From Lysobacteraceae bacterium (GTDB taxonomy: Bacteria > Pseudomonadota > Gammaproteobacteria > Xanthomonadales > Rhodanobacteraceae), in assembly GCA_028871555.1 (NCBI GenBank), contig JAGWNA010000020.1:1-45520 (forward strand): a DNA stretch of 45,520 nt, read 5' to 3'. The notes beneath the pieces are model-generated. The model made no database searches and was not told the origin of the DNA. It saw only the letters and a program-made list of their open reading frames with translations. Positions 1 to 15,025 of this stretch are shown here, one piece after another; position 1 is the first letter of the stretch, and every line of letters begins with the position of its first letter. Both the position numbers and the translations under genes were made by a program.

Positions 1-402
1 TACGGCCCGAAGGCCGAGGGCGCGATCGCCAAGCGCCAGAACGGCGTGATGATCTCCAACGCCACCGGCTCCACGCCGGCGTATTCGCTCGGCCCGCTGC
101 AGGAGCGCGGCAAGCTGTTCGCGGCCGAAGGCGATCAGGTGTACGAAGGCCAGCTGGTAGGCATCCACGCCAAGGACAACGACCTCACGGTCAACGTCAT
201 CAAGCCCAAGCCGCTGACCAACATGCGCGCATCGGGCAAGGACGACGCGATCCAGCTGACGCCGGCGATCAAGTTCTCGCTCGAACAGGCGCTGGAATTC
301 ATCGAGGACGACGAACTGGTCGAGGTCACCCCGAAGGAGATCCGCCTGCGCAAGCGCCACCTCACCGAAAACGACCGCAAAAAAGCCTTGCGCTCGGTCT
401 GA
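1..402 (+). CDS. typA: Translational GTPase TypA/BipA, C-terminal fragment
   Basis: This is the last 133 codons of the ribosome-associated GTPase TypA (BipA), open from base 1, so the 5' part lies outside the window. The fragment holds the C-terminal domain unique to BipA: ISNATGSTPAYSLGPLQERG, then the VYEGQLVGIHAKDNDLTVNV strand region and the basic stretch KEIRLRKRHLTENDRKK near the end. The GTPase G-domain and EF-G-like domains are not present here. Known role of the family: 50S ribosome assembly and growth under cold or stress. The stop TGA is at 400-402. The 194 bases to the next gene, which is convergent, hold only a weak long-loop dyad (427-434 with 464-471) and no clear terminator. 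Identification is secure; only completeness is limited by the window edge. Confidence 0.97.
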   Translation, partial: YGPKAEGAIAKRQNGVMISNATGSTPAYSLGPLQERGKLFAAEGDQVYEGQLVGIHAKDNDLTVNVIKPKPLTNMRASGKDDAIQLTPAIKFSLEQALEFIEDDELVEVTPKEIRLRKRHLTENDRKKALRSV

Positions 403-596
403 TACTCCTTCGCGATATAAATTGCCGCCGGGCGCGGACACAGTGCTTCCACGCAGTGCTCATCGCCCGGCAGCACGTCGTCAACGTGACGCGTGCGGCG
501 GCCCGCAGGCCGCTGTCGGAACCCGACGGGCGGCATCGCGCAACCTGGAGACACCCGTTCGAGCAGGTCGCCGATGAGACCGGAACACAGCATGGA

Positions 597-2089
597 TCAG
601 GGCATCCCTGACGGACGGCCTTCATTCCCGGGACTCCCCCACCCGGTTCCCATCGACTGATAGAGTGCCACCGTATCCTCATAGCGCGCAGCCACGGCCT
701 GGATCCTGGCGATCCGCGCCTGCTGAAAGGCCTGCTCCGCGCCGAGCAGCACCAAGGCATTGACGGCCCCCGCCTGCAGCTGCCGCTGCGTGAGGTCGCG
801 TGTCTTGCGCGTGGCGGCCTCGGCCTGGGTGGCGGCAGCGAGCACGCTGCTGTCCTGGTCGAGCGCATACAGCGTGTCGGCGACATTCTGGAATGCCGCG
901 AGCACCACGCTGCGATACTGCGCCTTGGCCTGGTCCAGGGCAGCTTCGGCGGCGCGCTGACGGTGCTTCAGCGCGCCGAAATCGAACAAGGTTTGCGAAA
1001 CGGTTCCCGCCAGGCTCCAGAACACGTTGTCGTCGGTGAACATGCGGCTGAACTGGGTGGAGCTGCCGCCGTACTGCGCCGAGATCGAAAACTGCGGCAA
1101 CCGGTTGGCGACCGCGATGCCGACTTCCGCACTGGCCGCGTGCACCTGGGCCTCGGCCGCGAGCACGTCGGGCCGCTGACGGATGACCTGCGATGGCAGA
1201 CTCAGCGGCAGCGCCGCCGGCAGTCGAAGAGCTGCCAGATCGATGTCCGCCTGGCCGGCCTGTGATGGCAGCGCGCCGACCAGCACCGCAAGCAGGTCGC
1301 GCGTCTGTTCCAATGCCTTCCTGAGCACCGGCAGATTCTGCCGGGCCTGGGCCAGCGCGGCAGCCTGCGCGGCCACGTCCAGACCGCTCGCGCCGCCCAT
1401 GGCCGCCTGCCGCCGGAGGATGGACAGCGCACGCGCATCCGCGCCGATCGCCGCCTTGGTGGCATCGATCTGCGCCTGCAGGCTCGCCTCCTGTATCGCC
1501 GTGTCCACTACGTTGGCCGCGAGGGTCAGGTATGTCGCATCCAACTGATCGCGCTGCATGTCCGCCTGGGCGCGGAGCGACTCCACAGTGCGCCGATTCA
1601 GACCGAATACGTCAGGCACATAGCCCACGGTCAACTGCGCGGTATGCAGGGTGTAAAGCGCTTGCCCGGAGGAGAGCGTGGGGGAGATCGTGCCCACGGG
1701 ATTGAGCGAACGCGACGGCGAGTAGCTGGCCTGGATCGTGGGGAAGTAGCTGGCGCGCTGCGCGGCGACCTCCTCCTCGGCCTGCCGCAAAGCAGCCTGT
1801 GCGGCATCGACGGTCGGGTTGTGCACCAGCGCACGCCGGACGAGATCGTCCAGGGCGGGCGACCCGAACCCGCGCCACCACTCGCGCGACACCGGGGCGC
1901 CCTGGATGAAGCGCTGCGCATCGTGCGTGGCGGCGGCGCCGATGGCCGCGGGCAGCGGCGCACGCGTGTAGCGATCCGGAGACGACAGCTCAGGCCGCCG
2001 ATAGTCGGGGCCGGCGGCGCAGCCCGCACCGAGTACGGCAAGCGCCAGCACACCGGCGCGCCAGCCGCAAGCCACGGACCGACGCCCGC

Positions 2090-2093
<4 letters not shown>
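597..2093 (-). CDS. RND efflux outer-membrane lipoprotein channel (NodT/OprM-type)
   Basis: This 498-residue outer-membrane factor of a tripartite efflux pump is the TolC-like exit duct that docks on the adaptor and RND pump encoded just upstream. The N-terminus has a lipoprotein signal with lipobox LGAGC (Cys25), followed by AAGPDYRRP, the usual start of NodT-family channels. Two OEP repeats follow, rich in long Ala/Gln helices; VIRQRPDVLAAEAQVHAASA is the typical second-repeat motif. I chose the ATG at 2093 because it overlaps the pump stop codon as ATGA (2090-2093), a sign of translational coupling. The same frame stays open far upstream, antisense-free but inside the pump gene, and that extension is not real. 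The substrate is set by the pump rather than by this protein. Confidence 0.93.
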
Positions 2094-5290
<3,197 letters not shown>

Positions 5291-5341
5291 GGGTCCGGCC
5301 TGTTTCGGAAGGGAAATCGATGCGGGTACGACGGCGATGGA

Positions 5342-6520
5342 TCAATCGTCGTCCGGCTGCTGCGCCAGCATGTTGTCGAGGAACAGGGCACCCTTGCCGG
5401 CGACGCGCTCCCCCGCCTTCAAGCCGCCGAGAACCTGGTCCATGCCCTGCTGGCGTTTGCCCACCTTCACGATCCGCTGCTCGAAGTGCCGGCCATCCCG
5501 GGTGACGTACACCAACATGGTGCCGTCGCCTTCGCGCACGATCCCGTCTTCGGGAACGGCGAGCGATTGCTCCGGAGCCGCCGTCTGCACCGCTGCGTTG
5601 GCCAGCATCTGGGGCAGCAGGCGGCGATCCGGGTTGGGGATCTCGGCGCGCACCGTCACCGTATGCGTGTTCGGGTCGACGGCGCTGCCGACATAGCCCA
5701 CTTCGCCGTGCAGGGTGCGGCCGGGCAGCGCCGGCAGGGTAATCTCGATCGGCTGATGCAGCTTCAACGCTGCGGCGTCGTCTTCGGGCATGCTGGCCAC
5801 CATCCACACGGTGGAGAGATCGGCCACCGTGAACGGTGTGGGGGAACCGCCGGGCTGCGCCAGGTCACCCACCGTCAGCGCGCGGTTGACGACGAGGCCG
5901 TCGAAAGGGCTGAGCACGCGCAGTTCGCCGTCCACCTTGCGGGTGGCCAGCAGGTGGGCGATGTCCGCCTCGCTCTTGCCGAACAGCAGCACGGCCTTGC
6001 GCGCCGTGCGGTCGCCGGCTTCGGCCGTCTGCTCGTCGGACGCGGCCTGTTCGACGTCTTTCTGCGCGCTGGCCTGAATGCTCAGCATTCGTTTCGCCCG
6101 GGCGAGCGTCTTGCGGTCCAGGGCCAGCACGCCGTCGGTGGAGAGCAGGTTGGATTCGGCCTGCAGCAGGTCCGGGCTGTCGATGGTGAACAGCAATTGC
6201 CCCTTGCGTACCGTGTCGCCTTCCTTGGCCGCCACGCTCGCCACGCGCCCGGCATACGGGCTGGCGACCTGGGCGACCCGCCGCTGGTCGTAATCGATGT
6301 AGCCGACGGCCTCGCGCCATGTTTCAAATGCATGCTCACGCACCTCGATCACCGCGACCTGTCGAGCCTGGGTTTCGGTGAGGGTAACGCCGCGGGCATC
6401 GGCGCCGGCCTGCGGCTTCGGCGCAGGCGGCTGGCCATGAAGGAGCCAGGCATGGCCGAGTCCCGCAAGGATCACCGCGATGGCGGCAGCAGCGGCGATC
6501 CGCGCGCGTTTGGTGGGCAT
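5342..6520 (-). CDS. RND efflux periplasmic adaptor subunit (CzcB/CusB-type membrane fusion protein)
   Basis: This 392-residue membrane fusion protein bridges the RND pump and the outer-membrane channel. An N-terminal hydrophobic segment (about 8-23, AAAAAIAVILAGLGHAW) anchors or exports it. Next come the split lipoyl/barrel-sandwich motif (SPYAGRVASVAAKEGDTVRK and LSPFDGLVVN), a helical hairpin in between, and a beta-barrel region (VWMVASMPEDD). I chose the ATG at 6520 because it puts the hydrophobic segment at the N-terminus. An in-frame extension to 6646 adds 42 residues of Arg-rich, non-signal sequence and is less likely. I see no His- or Met-rich metal-binding N-terminal extension of the kind found in some CzcB/CusB proteins. 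It is separated from the kinase by 147 bp, so it may have its own promoter. Confidence 0.92.
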   Translation of the reverse strand: MPTKRARIAAAAAIAVILAGLGHAWLLHGQPPAPKPQAGADARGVTLTETQARQVAVIEVREHAFETWREAVGYIDYDQRRVAQVASPYAGRVASVAAKEGDTVRKGQLLFTIDSPDLLQAESNLLSTDGVLALDRKTLARAKRMLSIQASAQKDVEQAASDEQTAEAGDRTARKAVLLFGKSEADIAHLLATRKVDGELRVLSPFDGLVVNRALTVGDLAQPGGSPTPFTVADLSTVWMVASMPEDDAAALKLHQPIEITLPALPGRTLHGEVGYVGSAVDPNTHTVTVRAEIPNPDRRLLPQMLANAAVQTAAPEQSLAVPEDGIVREGDGTMLVYVTRDGRHFEQRIVKVGKRQQGMDQVLGGLKAGERVAGKGALFLDNMLAQQPDDD

Positions 6521-6667
6521 GAACAATCTCGATTCGGAGCGGCAATGAGCACGTGAGCGGGTCACTCGGGCAACCGTAACGGTCCACGCTCGCCGGGAAT
6601 AGTTACCATTTGGAAAGGTTGTAGCTGCGCCTCGCTCCCGCGACAAGATGAGGCCGTTCCCGCCGCC

Positions 6668-8041
6668 TTACGCTTTCGGCAACAGGATGCTGACCTTCAA
6701 ACCGGGGCGGGCGTCTTCCAGCGTCAATTGGCCGCGATGCAGCGCCACCACGGCGGCGACGATGGACAGGCCAAGTCCGTTGCCGCGCTGGCTGCGGCTG
6801 CTGTCGACCCGGAAAAAACGCTCGGTCGCGCGCCCGATGACGTCGGGTGGTATGCCAGGCCCGTTGTCCTGCACCGCGATGGCAACGTATCTATCGTCCT
6901 GCCGGATGGAAAGCCGGATGTGCGCACCGCTACCGGCGTATTTGAGCGCGTTGTCCAGCACGTTGGCGAGCACGTTCGCCAGCAGGTCGCGATCCGCGTT
7001 CACGGCCGGTGCGCCGTCGATGTCCACCGTGAGCTGCATACCCTGCGCCTCGGCAGCCGGTTGATACAGCTCCATCAGATCGCCCACCACAGGACGCAGC
7101 GGCAACTGTTCGAAGCGTTGCCTGCGGACGCCGGATTCGGCTTCGGCGATCTGCAGCAGTTTTTCAAACACGCCGGTCAGCGTGTCGATTTCGTCGATGG
7201 CGTAATGCGCAGCCTGCCTCAGGCGTTGCGGGTCGGCCGCCACCTGCACGGCCTCCTCGAGGGAACCCCGGATCCGTCCCAGCGGCGTGCGCAGATCGTG
7301 CGCGATCGCGTTGGACACGTTGCGTGCGGTGTCCATCAGCCGCTCGATGTCGTCGAGCATGCGATTGATGTCGCGCGCGATGCTGGCGAATTCGTCGCGG
7401 GCCTGGCCGGTCGCGATGCGCCGGCTCAAGTGGCCGGCCGAGACGTCATCGGTGGTCTGCTGGATCAGGGCCAGGCGCGCCCGCAACTGCACACGGAACA
7501 GGAAGGCGCCCAGCACGGCCAGCACCAGGCCGAGCGCGCCGCCGATTGCCAATGCACTCAGGATCATCTGCTCCAGTTGGTGCTGCTCCCGCAGATCCCG
7601 GCCGACCACCAGCAGGCTGCCGTCGCCGAAGCGATGGGCAAGCAGCCGGCTGGTCGAGTCACGCCCGAGCCGTTGCACATGGATCCTGGTCAGATGGTCG
7701 TTGGCCTTCGGCAGCACGGGCCAGGCGGTGAGGTTGCCGATCCGCTTCCTGCCCTGTGGATCGAGCAGCAGATAAACCTCGGTCTCCACGTCCTTGTCGT
7801 CGGTCAGCAGCGTGTGGACGGCCTGCACCAGTGCACCGGTTCCGCTGAGTTCGCGGGTCTGTTCGAGCTGATGGGCGATAGTGACGATCTGCCGGTCGGT
7901 GTTCCGGGCCAGCAGGCCCGCCGTACCGACGTAGAACAACGTCGAAATGATCCCCGTCGACAGCAGAAACAGCAAGCCGTAGCTCAGCGCCATGCGAAAG
8001 ACGACCGAATGACGCAACCCGAGGGAGCGCCGATCAAGCAT
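6668..8041 (-). CDS. Sensor histidine kinase of the efflux two-component system
   Basis: This 457-residue membrane sensor kinase has TM1 at about 14-36, a periplasmic sensor region of roughly 120 residues, TM2 at about 160-183, and HAMP at about 184-236. The dimerisation/phosphoacceptor helix contains NAIAHDLRTPLGRIRG (phospho-His248). The ATPase domain shows the N-box NVLDNALKYA, the G1 box DNGPGIPP, the F-box region ERFFR and the G2 box GNGLGLSI. It overlaps the response-regulator gene by 8 bp (8034-8041), the normal coupling of a cognate pair. It lies upstream of the adaptor-pump-channel genes in the same direction. Kinases in this position (CzcS/CusS-like) usually sense periplasmic metal ions. 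The actual ligand cannot be read from this sequence. Confidence 0.94.
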   Translation of the reverse strand: MLDRRSLGLRHSVVFRMALSYGLLFLLSTGIISTLFYVGTAGLLARNTDRQIVTIAHQLEQTRELSGTGALVQAVHTLLTDDKDVETEVYLLLDPQGRKRIGNLTAWPVLPKANDHLTRIHVQRLGRDSTSRLLAHRFGDGSLLVVGRDLREQHQLEQMILSALAIGGALGLVLAVLGAFLFRVQLRARLALIQQTTDDVSAGHLSRRIATGQARDEFASIARDINRMLDDIERLMDTARNVSNAIAHDLRTPLGRIRGSLEEAVQVAADPQRLRQAAHYAIDEIDTLTGVFEKLLQIAEAESGVRRQRFEQLPLRPVVGDLMELYQPAAEAQGMQLTVDIDGAPAVNADRDLLANVLANVLDNALKYAGSGAHIRLSIRQDDRYVAIAVQDNGPGIPPDVIGRATERFFRVDSSRSQRGNGLGLSIVAAVVALHRGQLTLEDARPGLKVSILLPKA

Positions 8042-8735
8042 CGCCGTCGTCTTGGCCGGTGGGCGCTTGAATGGTGTAGCCGACGCCTCGCACGGTGCGG
8101 ATCAGGGCGTCGGAAAAATCCCGGTCCACCTTGTTGCGCAAGCGGCTCATCTGCACGTCGATGACGTTGGTCTCGGGATCGAAGTGGTAACCCCATACGG
8201 CTGCCAGCAGCATCTTGCGCGTGACCACCTCGCCCTGATGGCGCACCAGGTATTCGAGCAATTGGTACTCGCGCGGCTGCAGCGCGATCGGCTGACCGGC
8301 GCGGGAGGCACGGCGCACGCGCGTATCCACCGATAGATCGGCCACCGCGAATACATTCGGGTGACCGGCCAGCGAAGCCCGTCTGCCAAGCGCCTCCACG
8401 CGCGCCAGCAACTCCTCCATGGCGAAAGGCTTGGTGAGGTAGTCGTCGCAGCCCTCGCGCAGGCCATGCACGCGTTCGTCGAGGCTGGCCAGTGCGCTGA
8501 GTACGAGCACAGGCGGGTGATTGGCCTGTGCCCGCAATGCGGCAAGCAGGGCAAGCCCGTCGATGCCGCCAGGGAGCATGCGATCCAGCACGATCACGTC
8601 CCAGGTCCGGGACAGGGCTTGCTGCAGCCCGCCTGCACCGTCACCGCACAGCACCACATCGTGGCCCGATCGACGCAATCCGTCATGGACGAAGCGAGCG
8701 GTCTGGGTATCGTCTTCGATCAATAGGCATCGCAT
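8034..8735 (-). CDS. OmpR/PhoB-family response regulator of the efflux module
   Basis: This 233-residue two-domain response regulator has a receiver domain at about 1-115 with the acidic pocket (E7/D8/D9 in IEDD), phospho-acceptor D51 in VLDRMLPG, switch residue S80 and K102 in TKPF. The C-terminal winged helix (about 130-225) contains LQPREYQLLEYLVRHQGEVV, the recognition helix NVIDVQMSRLRNKVD and the RTVRGVGY wing. It is the first gene of the minus-strand set that goes on to the kinase and the efflux pump, resembling CzcR/CusR/IrlR. A 9-bp direct repeat 31-53 bases upstream of the ATG is a candidate site for autoregulation. Its assignment as regulator of the pump rests on gene order. Confidence 0.94.
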   Translation of the reverse strand: MRCLLIEDDTQTARFVHDGLRRSGHDVVLCGDGAGGLQQALSRTWDVIVLDRMLPGGIDGLALLAALRAQANHPPVLVLSALASLDERVHGLREGCDDYLTKPFAMEELLARVEALGRRASLAGHPNVFAVADLSVDTRVRRASRAGQPIALQPREYQLLEYLVRHQGEVVTRKMLLAAVWGYHFDPETNVIDVQMSRLRNKVDRDFSDALIRTVRGVGYTIQAPTGQDDGDA

Positions 8736-9174
8736 GGCGGATCGGTTTCAAACAGTATGGCAACTTTCCGCCATTGTCCTTCCGCCATCTTAGAGCCTGC
8801 CCACGGTCCCCGTGCAACCCTCGCAGGATAGCCTGCCGCGAACGGCTCCACTGTCCACGGGGAAATGTAAGGAGACGAAGCTGCAGGCCAGGGGATCGAA
8901 GTCCCCGATGAGCGCGGCCACCGCCGGCGTGGACCACCAGCGGCGGGATCGCGCAGTATCTTGACACATCCCCTCCCGCTGGGCACCATGCGCGCCTTCG
9001 CGTCAAACCTTCCGAAGGTACTCCTGCCCCCATGGACAGCGACCCCGCCCCCTGTCGCCGCACGCCTGTCACGGCGAGCATGACATCACCTCCTGTGCAT
9101 CCCCGTGGATCACGGGTGGGCCGAGCCCGGCCGGGCTGACCCGCTCGCTCCGTACTGCGAGGACGGAGACGAGC
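8736..9174. other. Divergent intergenic region, response regulator / porin
   Basis: These 439 bases separate two divergent genes and hold no convincing coding sequence; the open frames here are short, Arg-rich and lack a family signature. Visible elements are the 9-bp direct repeat at 8766-8788, which is near the response regulator start, and an isolated TTGACA at 8961-8966 pointing toward the porin without a good -10 box at the right spacing. A GGAG-type ribosome site sits just before the porin ATG. Confidence 0.6.
8766..8788 (-). promoter_or_regulatory. 9-bp direct repeat upstream of response regulator (candidate binding site)
   Basis: TTCCGCCAT occurs at 8766-8774 and again at 8780-8788 on the plus strand (ATGGCGGAA reading toward the regulator gene), a start-to-start distance of 14 bp. 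OmpR/PhoB-type regulators bind tandem direct repeats, commonly with a period near 10-12 bp. The site lies 31-53 bp upstream of the response-regulator ATG, so it could be an autoregulatory site. The 14-bp period is longer than usual, so this is a candidate only. Confidence 0.35.
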
Positions 9175-10500
9175 ATGAAGAAAAACCTGCTGTTCGCGGC
9201 GACCGCGCTGGTCCTCGCCACCTCGACCGCCCGCGCCGATCAGGCATCACGGTTCGTGCCTCAGTGGCTGGGCGCGCAATACACCCTCGTCGACCAGCAT
9301 CAGTCTTCGCTGCGCTCGCCCTACGCCGGCGCGCAGAGCCTGCGCGCACAGGGCGATACGGCCCGCTCGCACACTTTCGGCGCGTATTTTGGCGTCGCCC
9401 TTCCCGCCCACCTGCAGTTCTACTTCGACGTGGAGATGTTCAAGGGCTCCGGCGTCAGCGGCGCGACCGGCCTGGGCGGCCTCACCAACGGCGACGTGAT
9501 CCGCTCCGGCAGCGGAAACATGAGCAAACGCGCCTACGTGGCGCGCCGCTACTTGCGCTGGGTGCTGCCCCTTGGCGATGACAGCACGGTGGTGGAGCGT
9601 GCACAGGACCGGTTGTCCGGCCGGGAGGCCACACGGCGGTTCGAGGTGAAGCTCGGCAAGATGGCGGCGAACGACGACTTCGACCGCAACCGCTACGCCG
9701 GCAGCACGCGCACCCAGTTCATGAACTGGACGCTGTTCAACGACACCGCCTGGGATTTCGCCGCCGACACCCGCGGCTATACCGACGGAGTCATGCTGGC
9801 CTGGGTGGATGCCGGCTGGAGCCTGCGCTACGGCATCTACCGGATGCCCGTCCACGCCAACGGACAGCGCCTGGTACCCTCGCTGCGTCGGGCCCGCGGC
9901 GAGCAGGTCGAGCTGACCGTGCAACCCGATCCGGACGGTTGGGCGCTGCGCCTGCTGGCCTTCCGCAATACCGCCTCGATGGGCGTGTATCGGCAGGCCA
10001 TCAACACCGCGCTGGCCAGCGGCAGCTTGCCCGACATCACTGCCGACGAGCGTCCCGGCCGGCACAAGTACGGCTTCGGCCTAAACGGCGAGCTGCCGCT
10101 GGCCGACCACGGCGACACCGGCCTGTTCCTGCGCGCCGGCTGGAACGATGGCCGCACCGAATCGTTCGCCTTCACCGAGGTCGACCGCACCCTCAGCGGC
10201 GGCTTCCAGCTGTCGGGCGTGCACTGGAACCGCTCCGGCGATCACCTCGGCGTCGGCGTTGCGCTCAACGCGCTCTCGCCGGGACATCGCGAATACCTCG
10301 CACTGGGCGGCAACGGGTTTGTGCTGGGCGACGGTGCGCTTCACTACGGCAAAGAGCAGATCCTCGAGACCTATTACAACCTCTCGCTCGGCAAGCACCT
10401 CACCCTCAGTCCGGACCTGCAACTGGTGCGCAATCCGGGCTACAACCGCGATCGCGGCCCCGCCCGTTTTGTGGCGCTGCGGGCACATCTGGAGTTCTGA
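9175..10500 (+). CDS. OprB-type carbohydrate porin
   Basis: This 441-residue outer-membrane porin has a signal peptide with likely cleavage after ARA (residue 22). The mature part consists of alternating amphipathic strands rich in Tyr, Trp and Gly and ends in Phe (HLEF), the usual signal for beta-barrel insertion. The segment DDFDRNRYAGSTRTQFMNW resembles the conserved block of OprB carbohydrate-selective porins, which allow passive uptake of sugars. The ribosome site GGAG lies just upstream of the chosen ATG (gaggacggagacgagc). It is divergent from the metal-efflux regulator and ends 15 bases from the convergent LysR gene. No sugar catabolic genes are beside it, so the substrate is unknown; other small solutes are possible. 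Confidence 0.82.
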   Translation: MKKNLLFAATALVLATSTARADQASRFVPQWLGAQYTLVDQHQSSLRSPYAGAQSLRAQGDTARSHTFGAYFGVALPAHLQFYFDVEMFKGSGVSGATGLGGLTNGDVIRSGSGNMSKRAYVARRYLRWVLPLGDDSTVVERAQDRLSGREATRRFEVKLGKMAANDDFDRNRYAGSTRTQFMNWTLFNDTAWDFAADTRGYTDGVMLAWVDAGWSLRYGIYRMPVHANGQRLVPSLRRARGEQVELTVQPDPDGWALRLLAFRNTASMGVYRQAINTALASGSLPDITADERPGRHKYGFGLNGELPLADHGDTGLFLRAGWNDGRTESFAFTEVDRTLSGGFQLSGVHWNRSGDHLGVGVALNALSPGHREYLALGGNGFVLGDGALHYGKEQILETYYNLSLGKHLTLSPDLQLVRNPGYNRDRGPARFVALRAHLEF

Positions 10501-10515
10501 TCGCCACTGGTTTCC

Positions 10516-11466
10516 TCAGGGCGAAGCCACCTTCGCTTTTGCCGCGGCCACGCGCAGTCCCGGCCGCTGCCTGGCCAGCTTGCGCAGCAGTTCGGCGAAG
10601 GCCTGCAGGGCGTCGTGCCACGGCGAGGCGTCGCGCCAGTACAGTGCGATCTCGCGGCCCGACGCCGGGCCGGCCAGCTTCGCCAGCACGATGCCCGGCA
10701 TCGAGGCCAGCCGCTCATGCGCCAGCGCCGGCACCAGCGCGTAGCCGCCGCGCAGGCTGACCAGGGCGGCCAGGCTTTCCAGGCTGACGTCCTGCACGTG
10801 GCCGTGCTCGCTGCCGTCGCCCTGCAGGCCGTCGGCATGGCTTTCGGCCATCAGCGTGGCCCCGGCCGGATCGAGCCGGGCCAGTGCAATGCTGTCCTGG
10901 CCGGCCAGCGGATGATCGGCGCGCAGCATCAATTCCCATGGCTCGAAGAACAGCGGGCGCGAAGCAATCCCGCTGGTCGCCGCTGCAGGCGGCGCCAGCA
11001 CCGCGTCGAGTTCGCCTTCACTCAACCGCCGCAGCAAGCCGCGCGGCTTGCCCTCGGAGATGCCCAGCCGGGCTCCCGGAAAATGCTGGGGGAACGGCGC
11101 GATCAGGTGCGGCAGCAGGTAGGGGCCGAGCGATGCCGGCACACCCAGTCGCAGCTCGCCGCCGAATGCCACGGCACCGGCACGGGCGACGATCTGCAGG
11201 TGCTCGCCGGCGGCCAGCACGGCGTCGATCTGCTGCAGCAGCTGCTGGCCGCCGGCGGTCGGCACGATGCGCCGGCCGCCGCGCTCGAACAGCGGCGCGC
11301 CCAGCGCCTGCTCCACTTTCTGCACCTGGTGCGACAAGCCGGAGGGACTGATGTGCATGGCCCGCGCCGCCCGGTTGAAACTGCCGTGGCGATGAACGGC
11401 CTGCACCAGCGCCAGATCGCGCAGCGAAACTGCCGCCAGGGCCATCGAAATCATCGAACGCTGCAT
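10516..11466 (-). CDS. OxyR-like LysR-type regulator lacking redox cysteines
   Basis: This 316-residue LysR-family regulator has a winged HTH at about 14-72 ([20 protein letters not shown]) followed by PBP2-type effector domains. The effector part resembles Oxy[20 protein letters not shown] corresponds to the GPYLLPH region of OxyR, and [11 protein letters not shown] to its TSLETL segment. In OxyR the loop between these carries the peroxide-sensing cysteines (C199 and C208 in E. coli). Here that loop (residues 207-222, [16 protein letters not shown]) has none, and the entire protein contains no cysteine. Peroxide sensing by disulfide is therefore not possible. It is divergent from acnA with a 284-bp gap, so acnA is a natural candidate target. 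M6 and M8 are alternative starts. Family assignment is firm; the ligand is unknown. Confidence 0.88.
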   Translation of the reverse strand: MQRSMISMALAAVSLRDLALVQAVHRHGSFNRAARAMHISPSGLSHQVQKVEQALGAPLFERGGRRIVPTAGGQQLLQQIDAVLAAGEHLQIVARAGAVAFGGELRLGVPASLGPYLLPHLIAPFPQHFPGARLGISEGKPRGLLRRLSEGELDAVLAPPAAATSGIASRPLFFEPWELMLRADHPLAGQDSIALARLDPAGATLMAESHADGLQGDGSEHGHVQDVSLESLAALVSLRGGYALVPALAHERLASMPGIVLAKLAGPASGREIALYWRDASPWHDALQAFAELLRKLARQRPGLRVAAAKAKVASP

Positions 11467-11622
11467 GTGATCAAAGGCGTTTGTGCTTGGCGTTCATCGG
11501 ACTCATCCTGTACTTCGACCATCGACCGCAACTGTCGACGCAGTCTACTCGACACGCCGCCGGGAATCCTTGTTGCGCAACGAACACGAGCCGCACTGCC
11601 TGCCCCAGGATCGCCGAACCGG

Positions 11623-11650
11623 TTCACGCTCGCCGTGTTTGGGCGATAAT
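11623..11650 (+). promoter_or_regulatory. Candidate sigma-70 promoter of acnA
   Basis: TTCACG at 11623-11628 and GATAAT at 11645-11650 are spaced by 16 bases and point toward acnA, leaving a leader of about 95 bases before the ATG at 11751. The -10 box matches five of six consensus positions and the -35 four of six. No clear operator palindrome is seen beside it. Confidence 0.4.
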
Positions 11651-11750
11651 CGCGCATCAACCGGGCTGGCAGGCAAGCGTCCGTTACTGTCGCTCGGAAC
11701 GTCATCGCCCATCAAGCCGCCCCACCGCAGGATCAGCCAGGAGCACGCCC

Positions 11751-14492
<2,742 letters not shown>

Positions 14493-14518
14493 GTCCGGCA
14501 TGACTTCATGCGGAACAA

Positions 14519-14545
14519 AAAGCGCCCTGATCGCCGGGGCGCTTT
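14519..14545 (+). terminator. Intrinsic terminator after acnA
   Basis: A 9-bp perfect stem (14519-14527 with 14537-14545, core AAGCGCCC/GGGCGCTT) and a 9-base loop lie 27 bases after the acnA stop and run into TTTCTTCG. The T-tract is short but the stem is strong, so it fits Rho-independent termination of acnA. Confidence 0.7.
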
Positions 14546-14559
14546 CTTCGCAAGAACCT

Positions 14560-14580
14560 GGAGCCCGCTCGCGGGCTCCT
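14560..14580. repeat. Short palindromic repeat (REP-like, GCCCGCTCGCGGGC core)
   Basis: GAGCCCGCTCGCGGGCTC is a palindrome followed by CTAC, matching the same family core seen at 31389-31486. Its end overlaps the stop codon (14579-14581) of the convergent lipoprotein gene. It may add to termination on both strands. Confidence 0.6.
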
Positions 14581-15025
14581 ACATCATGGGTTTCCAGCTG
14601 GCCGTGTAGCAGCGCCAGCCGCCATCCTCCCTGCGCCAGGCCGACTCGACTTGATAAATCCCCAACCGGTCCGGAAACAAGCGTCCACCGCTGCTCAAGG
14701 TGACTTTGAACGTCGCCACCATCCGCGCGCCGCGATGCTCGACGGCGATCGGCCCCAGCATCACGCCGACATGCTCGCCCCGCAACGCGACGAGCCTGAC
14801 CATGTTGGCCAGCGCGGACCGGTCCAGCTCGCCGGCATTGCCGTCGAAATCGTCGCTGAGCGGTGCGACGACATCGCCGGCCGCCCCGGCTTGCGCAGCT
14901 CGCGCGACGGCGGCAATCGCCTCGCGCACCTGCACCTCGCCCGGCGTGTGCCGACAACCCGGCAGGATCGCCGCACACAGCATGGCGATCAGCGGCAGGC
15001 ATCCGGTTTTGCCCGACCGGATCAT
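14579..15025 (-). CDS. Small putative lipoprotein, possibly NTF2-like fold
   Basis: This 148-residue predicted lipoprotein has a signal segment CLPLIAMLCAAILPGC with lipobox LPGC (Cys24) and mature part RHTPGEVQVREAIAAVARAA. The body alternates a helical N-terminal half with beta-type segments such as ARMVATFKVTLSS and a C-terminal DGGWRCYTASW. That pattern (helices, then a curved sheet ending in W-x-CYxxSW) resembles NTF2-like/SnoaL proteins, but I do not recognise a named family. It is convergent with acnA and divergent from fadD (150-bp gap). Function unknown. Confidence 0.7.
   Translation of the reverse strand: MIRSGKTGCLPLIAMLCAAILPGCRHTPGEVQVREAIAAVARAAQAGAAGDVVAPLSDDFDGNAGELDRSALANMVRLVALRGEHVGVMLGPIAVEHRGARMVATFKVTLSSGGRLFPDRLGIYQVESAWRREDGGWRCYTASWKPMM

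Noticed and set aside
427..471. Dyad GCCGGGCG/CGCCCGGC after typA as a terminator
   Set aside because: The loop is 29 bases and no T-run follows, so it is too weak to call.
8683..9081. Possible 132-residue protein upstream of the response regulator
   Set aside because: It overlaps the regulator start in another frame and has no recognisable features.
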